Of a DNA stretch of 64,000 nt, positions 26,271-38,223 are shown piece by piece. Location: positions 248,001 to 312,000 of the forward strand of contig JAPFQT010000152.1 in the NCBI GenBank assembly GCA_027627225.1, read 5' to 3'. The position numbers and the translations under genes are program-made. This DNA comes from Congeria kusceri. Lineage: Eukaryota > Mollusca > Bivalvia > Myida > Dreissenidae. A model generated the notes under the pieces. The model was not told the DNA's origin. It saw only the letters and a program-made list of their open reading frames with translations, and made no database searches. How positions within the stretch are numbered: position 1 is the first letter of the stretch; the number at the start of each line of letters is the position of its first letter.

Positions 26271-27982
26271 GTGAACTATATTTGTTGTTTAACCTGTACT
26301 TTTTGTTTAATATTTAAGAATGTCAAAAATAAATGAAAGTGGTGTTATTATATATTGTTTAAAACAATACCTAATGCCCAGGTTATTTGAACTATACATG
26401 TACGTTTTTTTTCCTTTACATAGGCTGCAGAGAAATCATTGAAATCTGCATGGTATGCAAAAGATGCCAACAATGTTAGAAATATTAAAAACAGTCATGA
26501 ATTGACAAGCATAGCATACGGTAAGTTATGTGTACTATGTATAAAAATGTTAATCAAAGCCTATTTATTTAAGACATAGACAATTTTATTCGTTAATTCG
26601 TTTATTGTTTGAACATTATATACGTGTCAACATACTACATGATCCTTTAGATTTATTTCTGATGAAAGGTAAGATGTTTTATAATTTCCCATGTTAATAT
26701 TATACTAAGAACTTTGACTGGGTTTGCAGTTGTTGCAAAAACATCTTGTATCTGGTCGTAATTTACCCTTACAGTCATGTTAATAGTGGAATATAACTTG
26801 GCCGAAAAAAGACATATTAATTGCAAAAACAAGCGTAGAAAATGGCTTATTGTTTTGAGCAATGTCTGGTGTTAAAATTGTCAGCGAATTGCTTGACCTG
26901 AATGTAGATCAAAATTAATATATTGTTGCGAAAATGAATGTTATGATTGTCATCCGTTATTAGCTCGACTATTTGAAGAATAGGTGGGCTTTCCTACTCG
27001 CCCCGGCGTCTGCGTCGGCGTCCGCGTCTGAATTTGGAAATAAGTTTTGTAACATCAAAATTACAGAAGTTATTCACTTGAAACTTGGAATATACCTTTG
27101 TCATCGACTCCATTGTCAGGGTCAACATTCTCTAAAACTATGTTTTGTATTTTGACAGAGTTATGCCCCTTTTTCACATATATTTTCTGGTTAAAGTTTA
27201 TATTCAAAAGTTTTGTGACTGCTAAACTACATACGTTATTCACTTGAAACCTGGAATATACCTTTGTCAACAACTCCAGTGTCAAAGGCACCATTTCCTG
27301 TAACTCTGTTTTGTTTTTTTACAGGGTTATGCTCCTTTCCCACATAGATTTTCTGGTTAAAGTTTATAATCAAAATGTGTGTAATCTCAGAACTACATAA
27401 CTTATTTACTTGAAAATTGGAACATGCCTTTGTCATCAACGCCAGTATCAGGTGCAACCTTCCTATAACTCTGTTTTGCATTATGACAGGGTTATGTCCA
27501 TTTTTCACATAGATTTCCTGGTTAAAGTTTATATTCAAGCTTCTTTTAACTTCAAAACTACACAAGTTATTAACTACATAAGGTTTTCACTTGAAACTTT
27601 GAATTATTTGATGAAATAATTGCCATAATTCAGTTTTGTATTTCAACAAATATATGCCCCTTCAACTTTCCAAAATATGTACCAACTGAAATACTGCATA
27701 TAGTCGAGCGCGCTGTCCTGTGACAGCTCTTGTTTGTTTAATTGTATTATAATATTAAACTATTTTTCCTTGAATTGTCATGTTTCAGATTTAGACGAAC
27801 ATTTGGTGCATCTTGCACAACAGATTTGCGCTGTTACAGGACACCACACCCGCATGCGATACCCTGACACGTTGTGTGGTACAATCCCTGCTGATGCCTA
27901 TACACGAGTGGAAGCGTCCAAGGTCATCGAGTTGGCAGGAACAATAATTGATCATGTTCAAAGTCACTTCCTGTCTTCGTAG
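10753..27982 (+). CDS. SACS: Sacsin-like giant co-chaperone, 3' part of gene (three exons, 5' exon(s) missing)
   Basis: Joined exons 10753-26270, 26424-26520 and 27789-27982 give 5,258 residues counted from the first Met (10785), plus about 10 upstream residues. Domain order is: second half of a sacsin repeat, three complete sacsin repeats, a J domain and HEPN. Complete repeats have N-boxes NADDAG at residues 1258-1263, 2275-2280 and 3309-3314, spaced about 1,017 and 1,034 residues apart. The J domain has its HPD triad at 5013-5015 and HEPN starts near 5128. Known family role: sacsin repeats are Hsp90-type ATPase folds, the J domain works with Hsp70, and the human protein acts in mitochondrial and cytoskeletal proteostasis. 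Human sacsin has 4,579 residues and three repeats, so this one carries an extra repeat. No signal peptide or membrane segment is seen. Family assignment is very secure; orthology to vertebrate SACS rather than a bivalve-expanded paralogue is not. Confidence 0.96.
26424..26520 (+). CDS. SACS: Sacsin-like exon encoding the middle of the HEPN domain
   Basis: This 97-bp exon is too short to show as a long open frame. The acceptor is TTTACATAG (ending 26423) and the donor GTAAGT starts at 26521. It enters in phase 0, exactly as the giant exon leaves, and ends with one base of an Asp codon. The peptide begins AAEKSLKSAWYAKDANNVRN and continues the HEPN helix that starts WQRQAEADLKEAKRAF in the giant exon. 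Without splicing, the giant frame would run into 22 unrelated residues ending at the stop 26334-26336, truncating HEPN. The preceding intron is only 153 bp. Confidence 0.88.
26961..27735 (+). mobile_element. AGCTCGACTAT-type hairpin element inside sacsin-like intron
   Basis: Terminal inverted repeat GCTCGACTAT / ATAGTCGAGC (26963-26972 and 27700-27709, perfect over 10 bp). The body has a 165-bp unit at about 27069, 27234 and 27400 (GTTATTCACTTGAAACYTGG). The right end is the hairpin GCTGTC-CTGT-GACAGC (27712-27727) followed by TCTTGTTT. A GC-rich GGCGTCTGCGTCGGCG stretch sits near the left end. It lies wholly within the 1.27-kb intron. Confidence 0.8.
27789..27982 (+). CDS. SACS: Sacsin-like terminal exon, end of HEPN domain and stop
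   Basis: The acceptor TGTTTCAG ends at 27788. The two bases AT complete the Asp codon left open by the previous exon, and the frame then reads DLDEHLVHLAQQICAVTGHH, continuing through RYPDTLCGTIPADAYTRVEA to HVQSHFLSS and stop TAG at 27980-27982. The 'RYPD ... P.D.Y/F' segment and the final helix match the C-terminal half of the sacsin HEPN domain, which in the family mediates dimerisation and nucleotide binding. The 1,268-bp intron upstream contains a transposable element (26961-27735) that leaves both splice sites intact. Confidence 0.88.
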
Positions 27983-28028
27983 ACAAAACAGACAGTATCA
28001 CAAAGCTGTCTCTGCAAGTGCAATATTC

Positions 28029-28034
28029 AATAAA
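28029..28034 (+). terminator. Candidate polyadenylation signal of the sacsin-like gene
   Basis: A canonical AATAAA lies 47 bases after the sacsin-like stop codon. The 3' UTR would be very short. A second AATAAA at 30166-30171 is a distal alternative. The choice is inference. Confidence 0.5.
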
Positions 28035-28899
28035 ATAGATAAGTATTCATTCGAAAGGTAATTAAGGAAAGACAGTTAGTGTATACAAGTATGTAATGTA
28101 AGGATGCCTTTCAAGACGGATTCGACATCATTGATATCATTTGAAAAGTTACTTAGTTCAGTTATCATTTGTTGTTTATGTTTATGTTTTGTGTGTTGTA
28201 CATATCGTTATACTTCGTGTCAAGTTTTCTTTGATGGACTTTATATATATCCGTTATTCCATAATCATTGTTTTAATTACATGGTTTTTATTATTTGTAT
28301 TGTAAAGAAATTGCTACGAATAGTGTCATAATGTTCGCATACAATGTTTTTAAGGGCACACATTTTAATTGTGTTTTTGAAGTGTGAAAGTACTTATGGA
28401 AAATGCACTTAGCTTTGCATGTGGTTTTGATGTTAAATGAGACACCATAGGATTCACGTACTTAAGTGTTTTTTCCATTATTCGGTATTGTAAGTTTGAT
28501 GTTGTATGATAACTGTTGTAATGTGTACTGTTTTAACCTTCATGTGAATATTTTATATGGTTGCATGATTAGATAGTTAGAAATTGGATGCCTAGTGTTA
28601 ATTTATACGGTTACATGGTGTCCCAGGTAATCAATGATAGTTTACTTTAAATGCAACATGCTTATGATTATTAATATTACAATTATTAGCAAACCTATTT
28701 AAATAATTAAATTGGTTAATCAATTCAAATGCTCGTGATAAATTCGTTTGCAACTGAAGATGGGATATTGATACCTAAGTAGTTGCCTTCTTATTTGATG
28801 CAAATGGGTTTTTATAATGAACGCTGTTATTTGATAGCCAGTGTGGATAATGTGTGTAGGTAGAATGAGCATTGTTAGTGAGTTCTTATGAAACAATAT
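28035..28899. other. No gene seen downstream of the sacsin-like gene
   Basis: Low-complexity AT-rich sequence. The 75-residue frame at 28104-28331 is Cys/Phe-rich by base composition and shows no family signature. Confidence 0.5.
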
Positions 28900-29620
28900 T
28901 TTCAATGCTATTAAAGATGTGTAAGTTAATGTGTTTAAAATGTAAATAATGTTTTGGGAACAATGTTTTGGGGAGATCCATGTTAATATTGTTATCTTTG
29001 TTGCCAATGTGAATAATGTTATTGGATTACACATGTAAATAATGATTTTGGAGGTCCATATGAATAAGGTTATATAACTGCACATGTTAATGATTTTGGA
29101 GGTGTGTATGAATAGTGTAATAACATTGCATCTATAAATAATGATTTAGGTGATCCATTTGAAAAGTGTTACAGGACTGCACATGTAAATAATTATGTTG
29201 AAGATCCATATGAATAATGTTATTGGATTCCACGTGTAAATGATTTTGGTCTATATGACATACGGTTGCATATGTTAATAATGATTTAGGTAATTCACGT
29301 GAATAATATTGGATTGCACCTGTAAATAACGATAAAGTTGATCCCTATGACTCATGTTTATTGGAGGGAGCCATATGAACGGCTTTTAAAGGAACGCACA
29401 TGTAAATGATTATTATTGATATGCTTATAAATAGTCTTATCGGATTAAAAATTTAAAGCAAAAGATTGTAATGATTCATATGAATTCAATTGTGTTTTAT
29501 TATTCTAAATGTAAATTTTGGATATCCATACAAAATAGTGAAAAGATTTTCATATGTAAATAATATTTTGGGAGATCCATTTTAATCAATATGTTAGGAT
29601 TGCCAATGTATATAATAATT
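28900..29620. repeat. Degenerate tandem array, period about 60-65 bp
   Basis: Repeated pieces alternate: ACATGTAAATAATGATTTTG, GGAGATCCATATGAATAATG, then TTATTGGATTGC. At least ten diverged copies can be followed. Units vary in length, so this is an old minisatellite. Confidence 0.7.
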
Positions 29621-30819
29621 GTGTATAGGCATGTAAGTTTGAATATCATTGTGAGAAAGTGTTATGTGCCTGGTTTTATATAGTTTTTGACATGTTACTA
29701 TTTACAGTGTTGTAGATGTGCCTTTAATGATAATGATTTCGTATTTATTATTAATGATAAATATTAAAATATGTATACGAATATTCGGATTTTATTTGAG
29801 TTGCCTTTGTAAATGGAGATACGCACATTTGTTCAAATTTAATGTTTCTTATCATGTATGCTATGTAAATATTGTATGTTTGATCATATATTATCATGAT
29901 TCTTTCTGTTACCCTTTTAAATAACCTTTCTTTGATATTTACCCAGCTAGTTAGTTTTCTTGTTTTGATTATCATTGCTCACTCAGTGAATTTGATGACT
30001 ATGAGAATGTTCGTTTGAACATTTCTAGCTTTTCTAGCAGTTCATGTTTGTAGAGATTGTTGGTTTTGTTGTGTTTTGTAGATGATCCTTACACTGTGCG
30101 CTTACAATGTTCATTGAACAACAGATGTAAATTGTTAAGTGTACGTGTTCATGTTTATTTTAATGAATAAACCGTGGAATAATTAAGTATTATTCTAGGG
30201 TTTGTCTAAGTGTTATTTCATAGCAATAAATGATTGATTCTGCATTTCTAATGTGCATTACCCTTAAGATAACCTTCCTATATATGTTGTATTATAATGA
30301 TTTAATAACTGTATCCTAAATTTAATTGTTATTGTTGTATTTGTTACAGGTTTAAATTTAACATTGAAATTGCAGGTTTGTTGCGCATGCAACTGGATAT
30401 AATTGTTAAATGTCCAGATCTCAGATTGCCCAAATAATTATACGGATTGCAAATATCAGCCAACATTAATTAATTATCAAACAAATCTATTGTGATTTCA
30501 GTTACTTATTATGCATTACCAGTGTATAACCGGTTATGTTTAGTAAATGTGTGTATCCCAAAGAACTCTATGTCATAAAATATACCAAAAGACGAAATTG
30601 CAATGAATCTTGCTAATGTAATTTTGATAAACAAAATCTTGGTCAAAAGTGAACTTAAAGATATGTTATACCACATTCGTTATCAGGTTTTAATGATGAT
30701 AACTAATTTTAATATGCAAACTTGTCCAAACTTATATCATGAAATTGTATTTATCAACATAGTTTTTAGCGACATTATATCATATAAAATTTCAAAAATC
30801 AATGGTACATAATGTATCT
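29621..30819. other. No gene seen
   Basis: Very AT-rich. An AATAAA at 30166-30171 is noted above. Short frames overlap on both strands. Confidence 0.5.
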
Positions 30820-32060
30820 CCGTATAATAGGGACCAGCATATGGAAGTGCCATTTCGTTAATTCGGAGGTAAATGATGTCACGTTGATGAGCGTAATATT
30901 TGAATTTTTTGCCTAAGAGGATATTATTTGCATGATTTTTGTTCTTGACGATTGTTTTTTTTACTGCTGTTGTAAATTGTTTGTTTAATGTTTATTCATG
31001 TTTTCAATTTATGCGTTTTATTACTATACATGTATTTCTGACATCTAAAACGCTAATGTTAATTTGATGGCTGGACTCCACTGGTTTTACCAGGTTTCAC
31101 CATCAATTTTATCATATTAATAATGAACATAAGATGATGTAAATTATGACATCTTGTTTAACACAGTTCATCGTGAATGGCGGTATATTATGCTCATGTT
31201 CATTATGTAAATCTGATCTACAGCGTACTGTCAATTATGTACTTCGTGTGATAAGTTCCGTTTCTGTAATATTAGAATGTTATCTCACATCTGAATCTTG
31301 TAAGCGTTTCATGCCCACTTATAATTTTAAATTAACACCAAACTTGACATCGTTGGTTTCATGTTAAATATGCAAATATTTAAATATTTTGAAGCAAGTA
31401 CATGTATTTATATTGCGGTCTGTTACGTTTCATAAATCCGTGACATTTTAAAAAGCATTTGTAAAATGTTCCTTTTTAAAAGTTTGTTGAACTAAAGATC
31501 CCAGCCAATCAGCCCGTGCTTTTCTTGTTGCATAGAAGTTCTGTGATTTGCAGCTTGTACATCATGTATTGACATATTATAGGGACCAGTTTATGGATGT
31601 GTCATTTAATTGAATCTGATACAAATGATGTCACGGTGATGGCTTTTGTAGAAGTCAACAATTTTATGTATATGCCTTATGTTTGTTGTCGATAAGCATT
31701 CATTTTAACCTGCTGCCAATTGTTTGTTAGATGTTGTTACTAAGTTTCACATTCTGTGTTTTGTTTCTATGTTACAATAGATATACAACGACTGTATGCT
31801 GATGGCGTGTCACCGCTCTAAATCATCATCGTATATTTCATGCAAGTATATTAATAATAAAGTGTTGATGCTGTTTATTATGGCTTTTTGTTTCACAGAA
31901 TTCATCATGATTGTCTATAGTTTATTTATGCATCATATTCATTACGTCAGCTTAAAATGCCAATTATGTTTTTTCAGGTTAACAATATTTGTATATTTGA
32001 ATCATGTATTCGTTTTATGCCCAACAAATATATTAATTTGGATGTTAAATATTTAATAAC
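30820..32060. repeat. Diverged direct duplication
   Basis: 30826-30890 and 31576-31640 share AGGGACCAG, TATGGAAGTG/TATGGATGTG, CATTT and AAATGATGTCACG in order. Weaker matches continue downstream (CATATTCATTA, GCGTTTCATGCCCA-like). This suggests an old duplication with a shift of about 750 bp. No coding signal in either copy. Confidence 0.5.
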
Positions 32061-34585
32061 GTTTTAATATAAAAACACGTTTAATACATTTTGAACGGGC
32101 TGTCTAGGAGTTTCAAATTTCATTAGAAGTAAAATTTAAGAACATGGATGACATTTCTTGTATTATATTGTATAACCGTAAGCTAACCACATCAAGTTAT
32201 TAACAAATAATGTTTCAAGTTATGTTAAAGCTCATTTTAGAAAAGAAGGTTATTGTAATTGACTGCTCGTTAATCTTGCATCGTAATGACAGATATATGT
32301 TTTAATTGACATATCGATCCTTAGCTGAGCACTATTGAAACAAACATGGTTGTAACATTTGTTGTAAATTTCCATTTTGTTACATAAATTTGTCATGCGT
32401 TTTAACATTGTGTGGCACAAAGTGCTAGACAGAAAGCTTATATAATCAGCACCGTAGAAAGAGATATACAGTTTGTGTTATATATAGTATCATTGGTCAA
32501 TATCTTAAAAGTCGGTAAATCAGAACCGAGGAGAATTCATATTACAGTTTCAGTTTATATTATTAATAACAGCAGAAAAAACCAGATATATTTGTAACTT
32601 ATCACATGCTAGTATAGGTTTATTAACATATTTTATTATACAAGTATTACATAAATAACATACACTAAATGACTACGTGATTACATTCGCATCTATAGCG
32701 AAATATCGAAACATGTTGTTTACTGATGAATAACGCCAGAGTCGAATTGTGTAAGCTCGTTTATAATTACAGACAGTTATGTGTTATGTGTTAGACACAA
32801 TATACCATATCAATGTGCGAAACATCCATTTGAAACATGTTTGCTTGGAAAGTATTTTAGTTCATAATGTTTTTTTTTTTTCTTACCATGAAAATAAACA
32901 TTATGACGTTTGTTGTAACCAGATGGGGGTATAGTATGGTATAGTATGTTAATGCACATGAACGTTGTATTAAGCGGTTGTGTAATTTTGCGAAGGTATA
33001 TTGTACTTTATTTTCAGTTTTCTTTTTCCAAAATATTACAGACATAATTATCTTAAACAGAATGTGAAATATATAATTGTGTTAATAATGTATTTTAATA
33101 GCGTGTAATTGTTCAATGGTAAAGATTTTTTTCTATAATCAGATTGCTTTTTAATCTTCCTCTATCCGGTTTTTTGTTGACAGTTATTTATGTTAATGTT
33201 ACATGTTAAGGTTTTGACTGCTTAAATTAAATCAATATATTTTGCTATAACATATCTAGCCAGTTTATACCGACCGATCCAGCATGTGAAACTTAGTATA
33301 ATATCATGCTTAACATTCATTTCAAAAGGTCTTATATATTTTATAGTTATTATAATTGCACTCAAACAAAGATGTAGCGCAATAACAGTAAACATCGAAC
33401 TCACATTTAACGGATAGGGGATGTAATGTGGGTTGCTTTACTTCTGTTTAGTGCAGTAGACTACTGTCGTGACCTTTAGAAACATTGAACTTGATTATCT
33501 ATTCACATATAATGTTTGTTTTTTATTATCTATTCACATATAATGTTTTAGTTCTCCTTTTCCATATTATCCTTCCCCTTAAATCAAAGTGGTTACTATT
33601 TTAAAACTTGAAAGTCATAGTAAAACAAATAAAATAATATCGACGAGAAGTAAAGACTTATTGAGGACAAACACCATTGGAAATCTTCAAAAAGAAAAAC
33701 AAACACAACACGGTCAATATTGTTTGTTCTGATATTACTTTTGTCGGTTTTATTATTAGATTTAATAGAATTGCATTTTGTATGTTCGCTCTATACGTTG
33801 AAACATGACTTGTTAAAACGGCAGCCATGTTTTACTTATAGAAGCTTTGATCATGTATAATAGCAATTGTACATGTAATGAATATTAATATTGTTTACAA
33901 TACAGTTATGTTACATTACAGTTATGTTACATTACAGTTATGCTACATAGCAGGTATGTTTATACAAGCTGTCTATACATGTACATGTATGTTTTGTATG
34001 ACATGTACATGCATGTTTCTTATGATAACATAATTCATAATAAATAATTATATAATTCTGACATGTTTGTCTTTGTCGCACATTATTACAATTTAAGCGT
34101 ATATTCTAGATCAAAAGCAATGCTGTCCAGTGTGATGAAAACAGAACACATTTTAAATGAGCAGTCCATAGTTTATTTTTGTACATGACTTTTACTCGTC
34201 ATGTTTGCAATTTTCCAGTAAGATTTCAATGGCTATGGGTACTAATACCTTTAAGTAATTTAAATAAAACTGGCTATATTCGGTTGTTTTCTGAAAATGA
34301 AATAATCTACACCACGTAACCATAATATTCAACTTTTGCCGGTCCAATTGTATCTGAATACATATCGAGGGATGAATGCGAAAGTAGTGTATCTGATATA
34401 TAGAATGTTAATCACATACACCAGTTGCACATACTTTCTGTACTACATTGTATATCATTTTCAGGAAATGGTGGTGGATGAGACTACTATCTGCATTGGC
34501 AATATGTAACAGAAATGCAACTGAATAAGGCCATATAAGAAACATTGTTAACACAGTTAGTGCTGGAGTATATATAACACATAAG
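32061..34585. other. No gene seen
   Basis: AT-rich intergenic DNA. Small local duplications only: TATCTATTCACATATAATG twice at 33498-33550, and ACAGTTATGTTACATT-type 15-mers near 33900-33950. Confidence 0.5.
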
Positions 34586-35992
34586 TATGCTCCCCTTCGA
34601 AGAAGTGGGGGTATCTTGCTTTGCACCTGTCCGTCGGTCGGTCGGATGGTCGGTCTGTCCGTAGACCATTTCGTTTCCGCACGATATCTAGAGAACGCTT
34701 TGATCTACGATCATGAAAGTTGGTATGCTGGTTACTTGGAAGGAAAGGAAGACGCCTGTATATTTTGAGGTCAATAGGTCAAAGGTCAAGGTCACCGTTG
34801 CTAAAAATAGAAAAACGGTTTCCGCCCAATAACTTGAGAACGCATCGAGATATTCTAATGAAACTTTAAACATCGATACCTTATATCGAGACCTCGCTTG
34901 GAATCGCATATGGGGTAGGTGGAGTCAAGGTCAAGGTAACCGTTACTAAAAATAGAAAAACGGTTTCCGCTCAATAACTTGAGAACGCATAGAGATATTT
35001 TAATGAAACTTCATACATAGATACCTTATATTGAGACCTCGCTTGGAATTGCATATGGAGTGGGTGGGGTCAAGGTCAATGTCACCGTTACTTAAAATAG
35101 AAAAACAGTCTCTGCTCAATAACTTAAGAACCCATCGAGATATTTTAATGAAACTTCATACATAGATACCTTATATTGAGACTTCGCGTGGGATTGCATA
35201 TAGGGTGGGTGGGGTCAAGGTCACCGTTACTAAAAATAGAAAAAAAAACGGTTTCCGCTCAATAACTTGAGAACGCATCGAGATATTTCAATGACACTTC
35301 ATGCATATATACCTTATATCGAGACCTCGCTTGGGATTGCATAAGGGGTGGGTGGGGTCAAGGCCACTGTAACTAAAAATAGAAAAACGGTTTCTGCTCA
35401 ATAACTTGAGAACGCATCGAGATATTTTAATGAAACTTCATACATATATACCTTATATCGAAGCCTTGCTTGAGATTGCATATGGGGTGGGTGTGGTCAA
35501 GGTCAAGGTAACAGTTACTAACGATAGGAAATGGTTTCCGCTTAATAACTTGAGAACGCATCAGGATATTTTAATGAAACTTTATACATAGATATCTTAT
35601 ATGACACCTCTCTTGGGATTGCATATGTGGTAGGTGGGGTCAAGGTCAAGGTCACCGTTACTAAAAATAGTAAACGTTTTTCGCTCAATAACTTGACAAG
35701 CATTGAGATATTTTAATGAAACTTCATACATAGATACATTATATCGAGACCTCGCTTGGGATTGCATATGGGGTGGGTTGGGTCAAGGTCACTGTTGCTA
35801 AAAATAGAAAAACGGTCTCCGCTCAAGAGCTTGAGAACACATCGAGATATTTTAATGAAACTTCATACATAGATACCTTATATTGAGACCTCGCTTGGGA
35901 TTGCATATTAAAAACATTTCCTAACAATTGCACATATTCACAACTTGGCTGCAAGTCGGGGGGCATACATGTTTTACAAACATCTCTTGTTT
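34586..35992 (+). mobile_element. TATGCCCCC-type hairpin element, copy 2, with switched core
   Basis: It has the same ends as 7668-8620: TATGCTCCCCTTCGAAGAAG, the GTCGGTCGGTC stretch, and at the right GTCGGGGGGCATAC plus hairpin ATGTTT-TAC-AAACAT (35969-35983) and CTCTTGTTT. The first about 200 bp match the 165-bp units of copy 1. At about 34795, after GGTCAAGGTCAC, the core switches to about eight units of 145 bp (GGTTTCCGCTCAATAACTTG, starts near 34815, 34961, 35107 and 35250), the family also found at 1011-1690 and 9240-9725. Confidence 0.8.
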
Positions 35993-37790
35993 ACATATAC
36001 ATTTGTATTTGCTACTCGGTGAAGTTCGTCGATACTCCGATATTTTACATAATGGACAGTTTGAGGCTTATATGTTACTTAAAACATTGCCAAACCAATT
36101 TTAATTGCTATTATTACGAGTAGTTATTATTCAGTCATAAACATCATCAGTTAAATAATGTTAATACCAACGTGTATTAATGAAATCGCTCCGAAAACTT
36201 TCAAAAATGTTTTTGACTTGGTCCTAAATTTTTATTTCCTCTGTGGTTTCGTCGGAGACCTTTCTTTCTGGTGTCAGAAAAATTCGGTTATTATGTTCGG
36301 TAGGGGGAATGTTTCATTGTGTCACCACAAGAGGTACGAGCGCTTTAAAGTTTTATTTACACTCTACGACTATACAATATGTACATACTATAAACAATAA
36401 ATGTCTTTTAAAAAGACAATCGGCGTTGAAATTAATATTGAAATGTCATTTAAAAATTGCCTAAACAGACGGCCAAGATGATCGGTTACGTGACTTCTCA
36501 GACCCCAGATTTTTAGGTCCCCACCAATATTAGGAGTCTAATTATTGGACCCCAGATTTTTCGGACACTATAAGAAAACTTCTCGGACCCAAAGGTTAAC
36601 TTGAGATAAATTTATTAATTTAAAAATTAAATAAAATGATCATTAATATCTATGCCGTGAATAAACCAATCATACAGCTCCATGTTTCCACCAGTGATAT
36701 TTGAATAACAAAATAATTTAGGTTAACATAATTGTTATCTGAATTTGTCAAGCCAATTTAACAAATTAACATTCATTTCGGGAATGAATTAAAATTAGTA
36801 TGTATCCGACGAGTCTATATAGTTATTTATAGTACCGGTACTATACCATTCATTTTAGTTATCTAATATAGTAACGATTTGAAGTCAAATAAGCATTTAT
36901 ACTGTGTATCCCAATAGAAAGCAATAGTCAGGGAACATTCAGCGATTTTTGAAATGATAAGACTTTATTTTTGATAACGCAAACATAAAAATTCATTAGA
37001 CTATGACAATTTTAAATTATATCAGTAGAAATATGATATATCAAGGGTTCCGGCGTATAATTAGTATTGCAAATTGTGTATTCATGCTACGCGAATAACA
37101 ATTCGACGTATTCCGAATCTTCTTTCATAACATTTTATCTATAGAAAATATAGCATCTGTTTACAGATTAAATAACATCTACTGGAGAAGTTGATAGAAA
37201 GATGCAATTATAAATAATTGTTAATAAATCGTAACCACAATTTTAATTCAAATTAACAGTAAGTTTATAAATATAAATTCCCCATTTATTGAAATTTTTA
37301 GGTTTATGATTCTCTGAACGCTATTATTGACGCATTTACGAGTATATTAATACAGCTATACAACTGTTGCTAGCTACGCGCGCTATTTTTAGAATGACAC
37401 TATTGTTTCTGGAATGTGATGAACTCGCTAGAACTCGCTATGGAACGGCAACTCTGTGAATGAGATTTATGAATGGCTATTTATAGAGCGTACTGCTTAT
37501 ATAAATGTAGGCTAAACAAAATAGTTATTTCGTTACGTGAATGAATATAGCATACTGTTTATGGCATACAATGAGAAAATACGTTCATAATTAGCCTCAG
37601 TTCTAGAGTATATGTCGAGGATATGTTTATAACTTCATTTTAACCGCTTATGTAAACAATTATGTAAATTTTTAATCCCCAAATGTATGCAACAGTTATT
37701 GGTATACGTTAAACCATTGTTTGAGGTTTGCATTCCCTAAAATTAGAACATTTGCCCAATTCGATTGGCATTCAAATTTCCCGCTGCATA
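35993..37790. other. No gene seen
   Basis: AT-rich. Short frames near 36158-36464 overlap and have no recognisable family. Confidence 0.5.
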
Positions 37791-37929
37791 ACTATCGCAA
37801 GAAATGTCGGTCAAAAGTGATCTTAGACAGCTACGCCGAATAATTACTACTAATTATTATATTTCTCTGAAGAAATCAGCACCTCTCTTCACAATCCAAA
37901 ACAAATCTCCCGAAAGCTACACCACTCTA

Positions 37930-38223
37930 AAAAGCCCATGGTTTCTAACCTGACATTGTTATACAACCCAGCATTCCAGAAAATCCAAGCAAAAGCCTAG
38001 AATGCCCCCTACATCCCACTATTTATACCGAAATTGGAAATAAATCAAATGAACAATGGTTCAACTTAACCAACCTGATCAACATATTTAAACAAGTTTT
38101 TGCACTGTGGTTGTTGCGCGGTGCAGCAAAATGTTCTCTACAGGCTCAACAACAACCAAAAGACGTATATAACTACCTGAACCAACTGACCTGGGTCACA
38201 AGGGTCAACGAATTTTCAATCTA
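37930..38223 (+). pseudogene. Possible retroelement gag-like relic
   Basis: A C/A-rich island in AT-rich DNA holds a frame (about 37980-38223) reading NEQWFNLTNLINIFKQVFAL and later QQQPKDVYNYLNQLTW before a stop. The amphipathic 'x-K-D-V-x-x-Y-L-N-x-L' pattern recalls gag capsid segments ('xPGESVxxYLxRL'). There is no start and no neighbouring polymerase. The assignment is weak; base composition is the stronger observation. Confidence 0.2.

Noticed and set aside
28104..28331. 75-residue Cys-rich frame after the sacsin-like gene
   Set aside because: Lies in probable 3' flank, composition-driven, no family match and no conserved start context.
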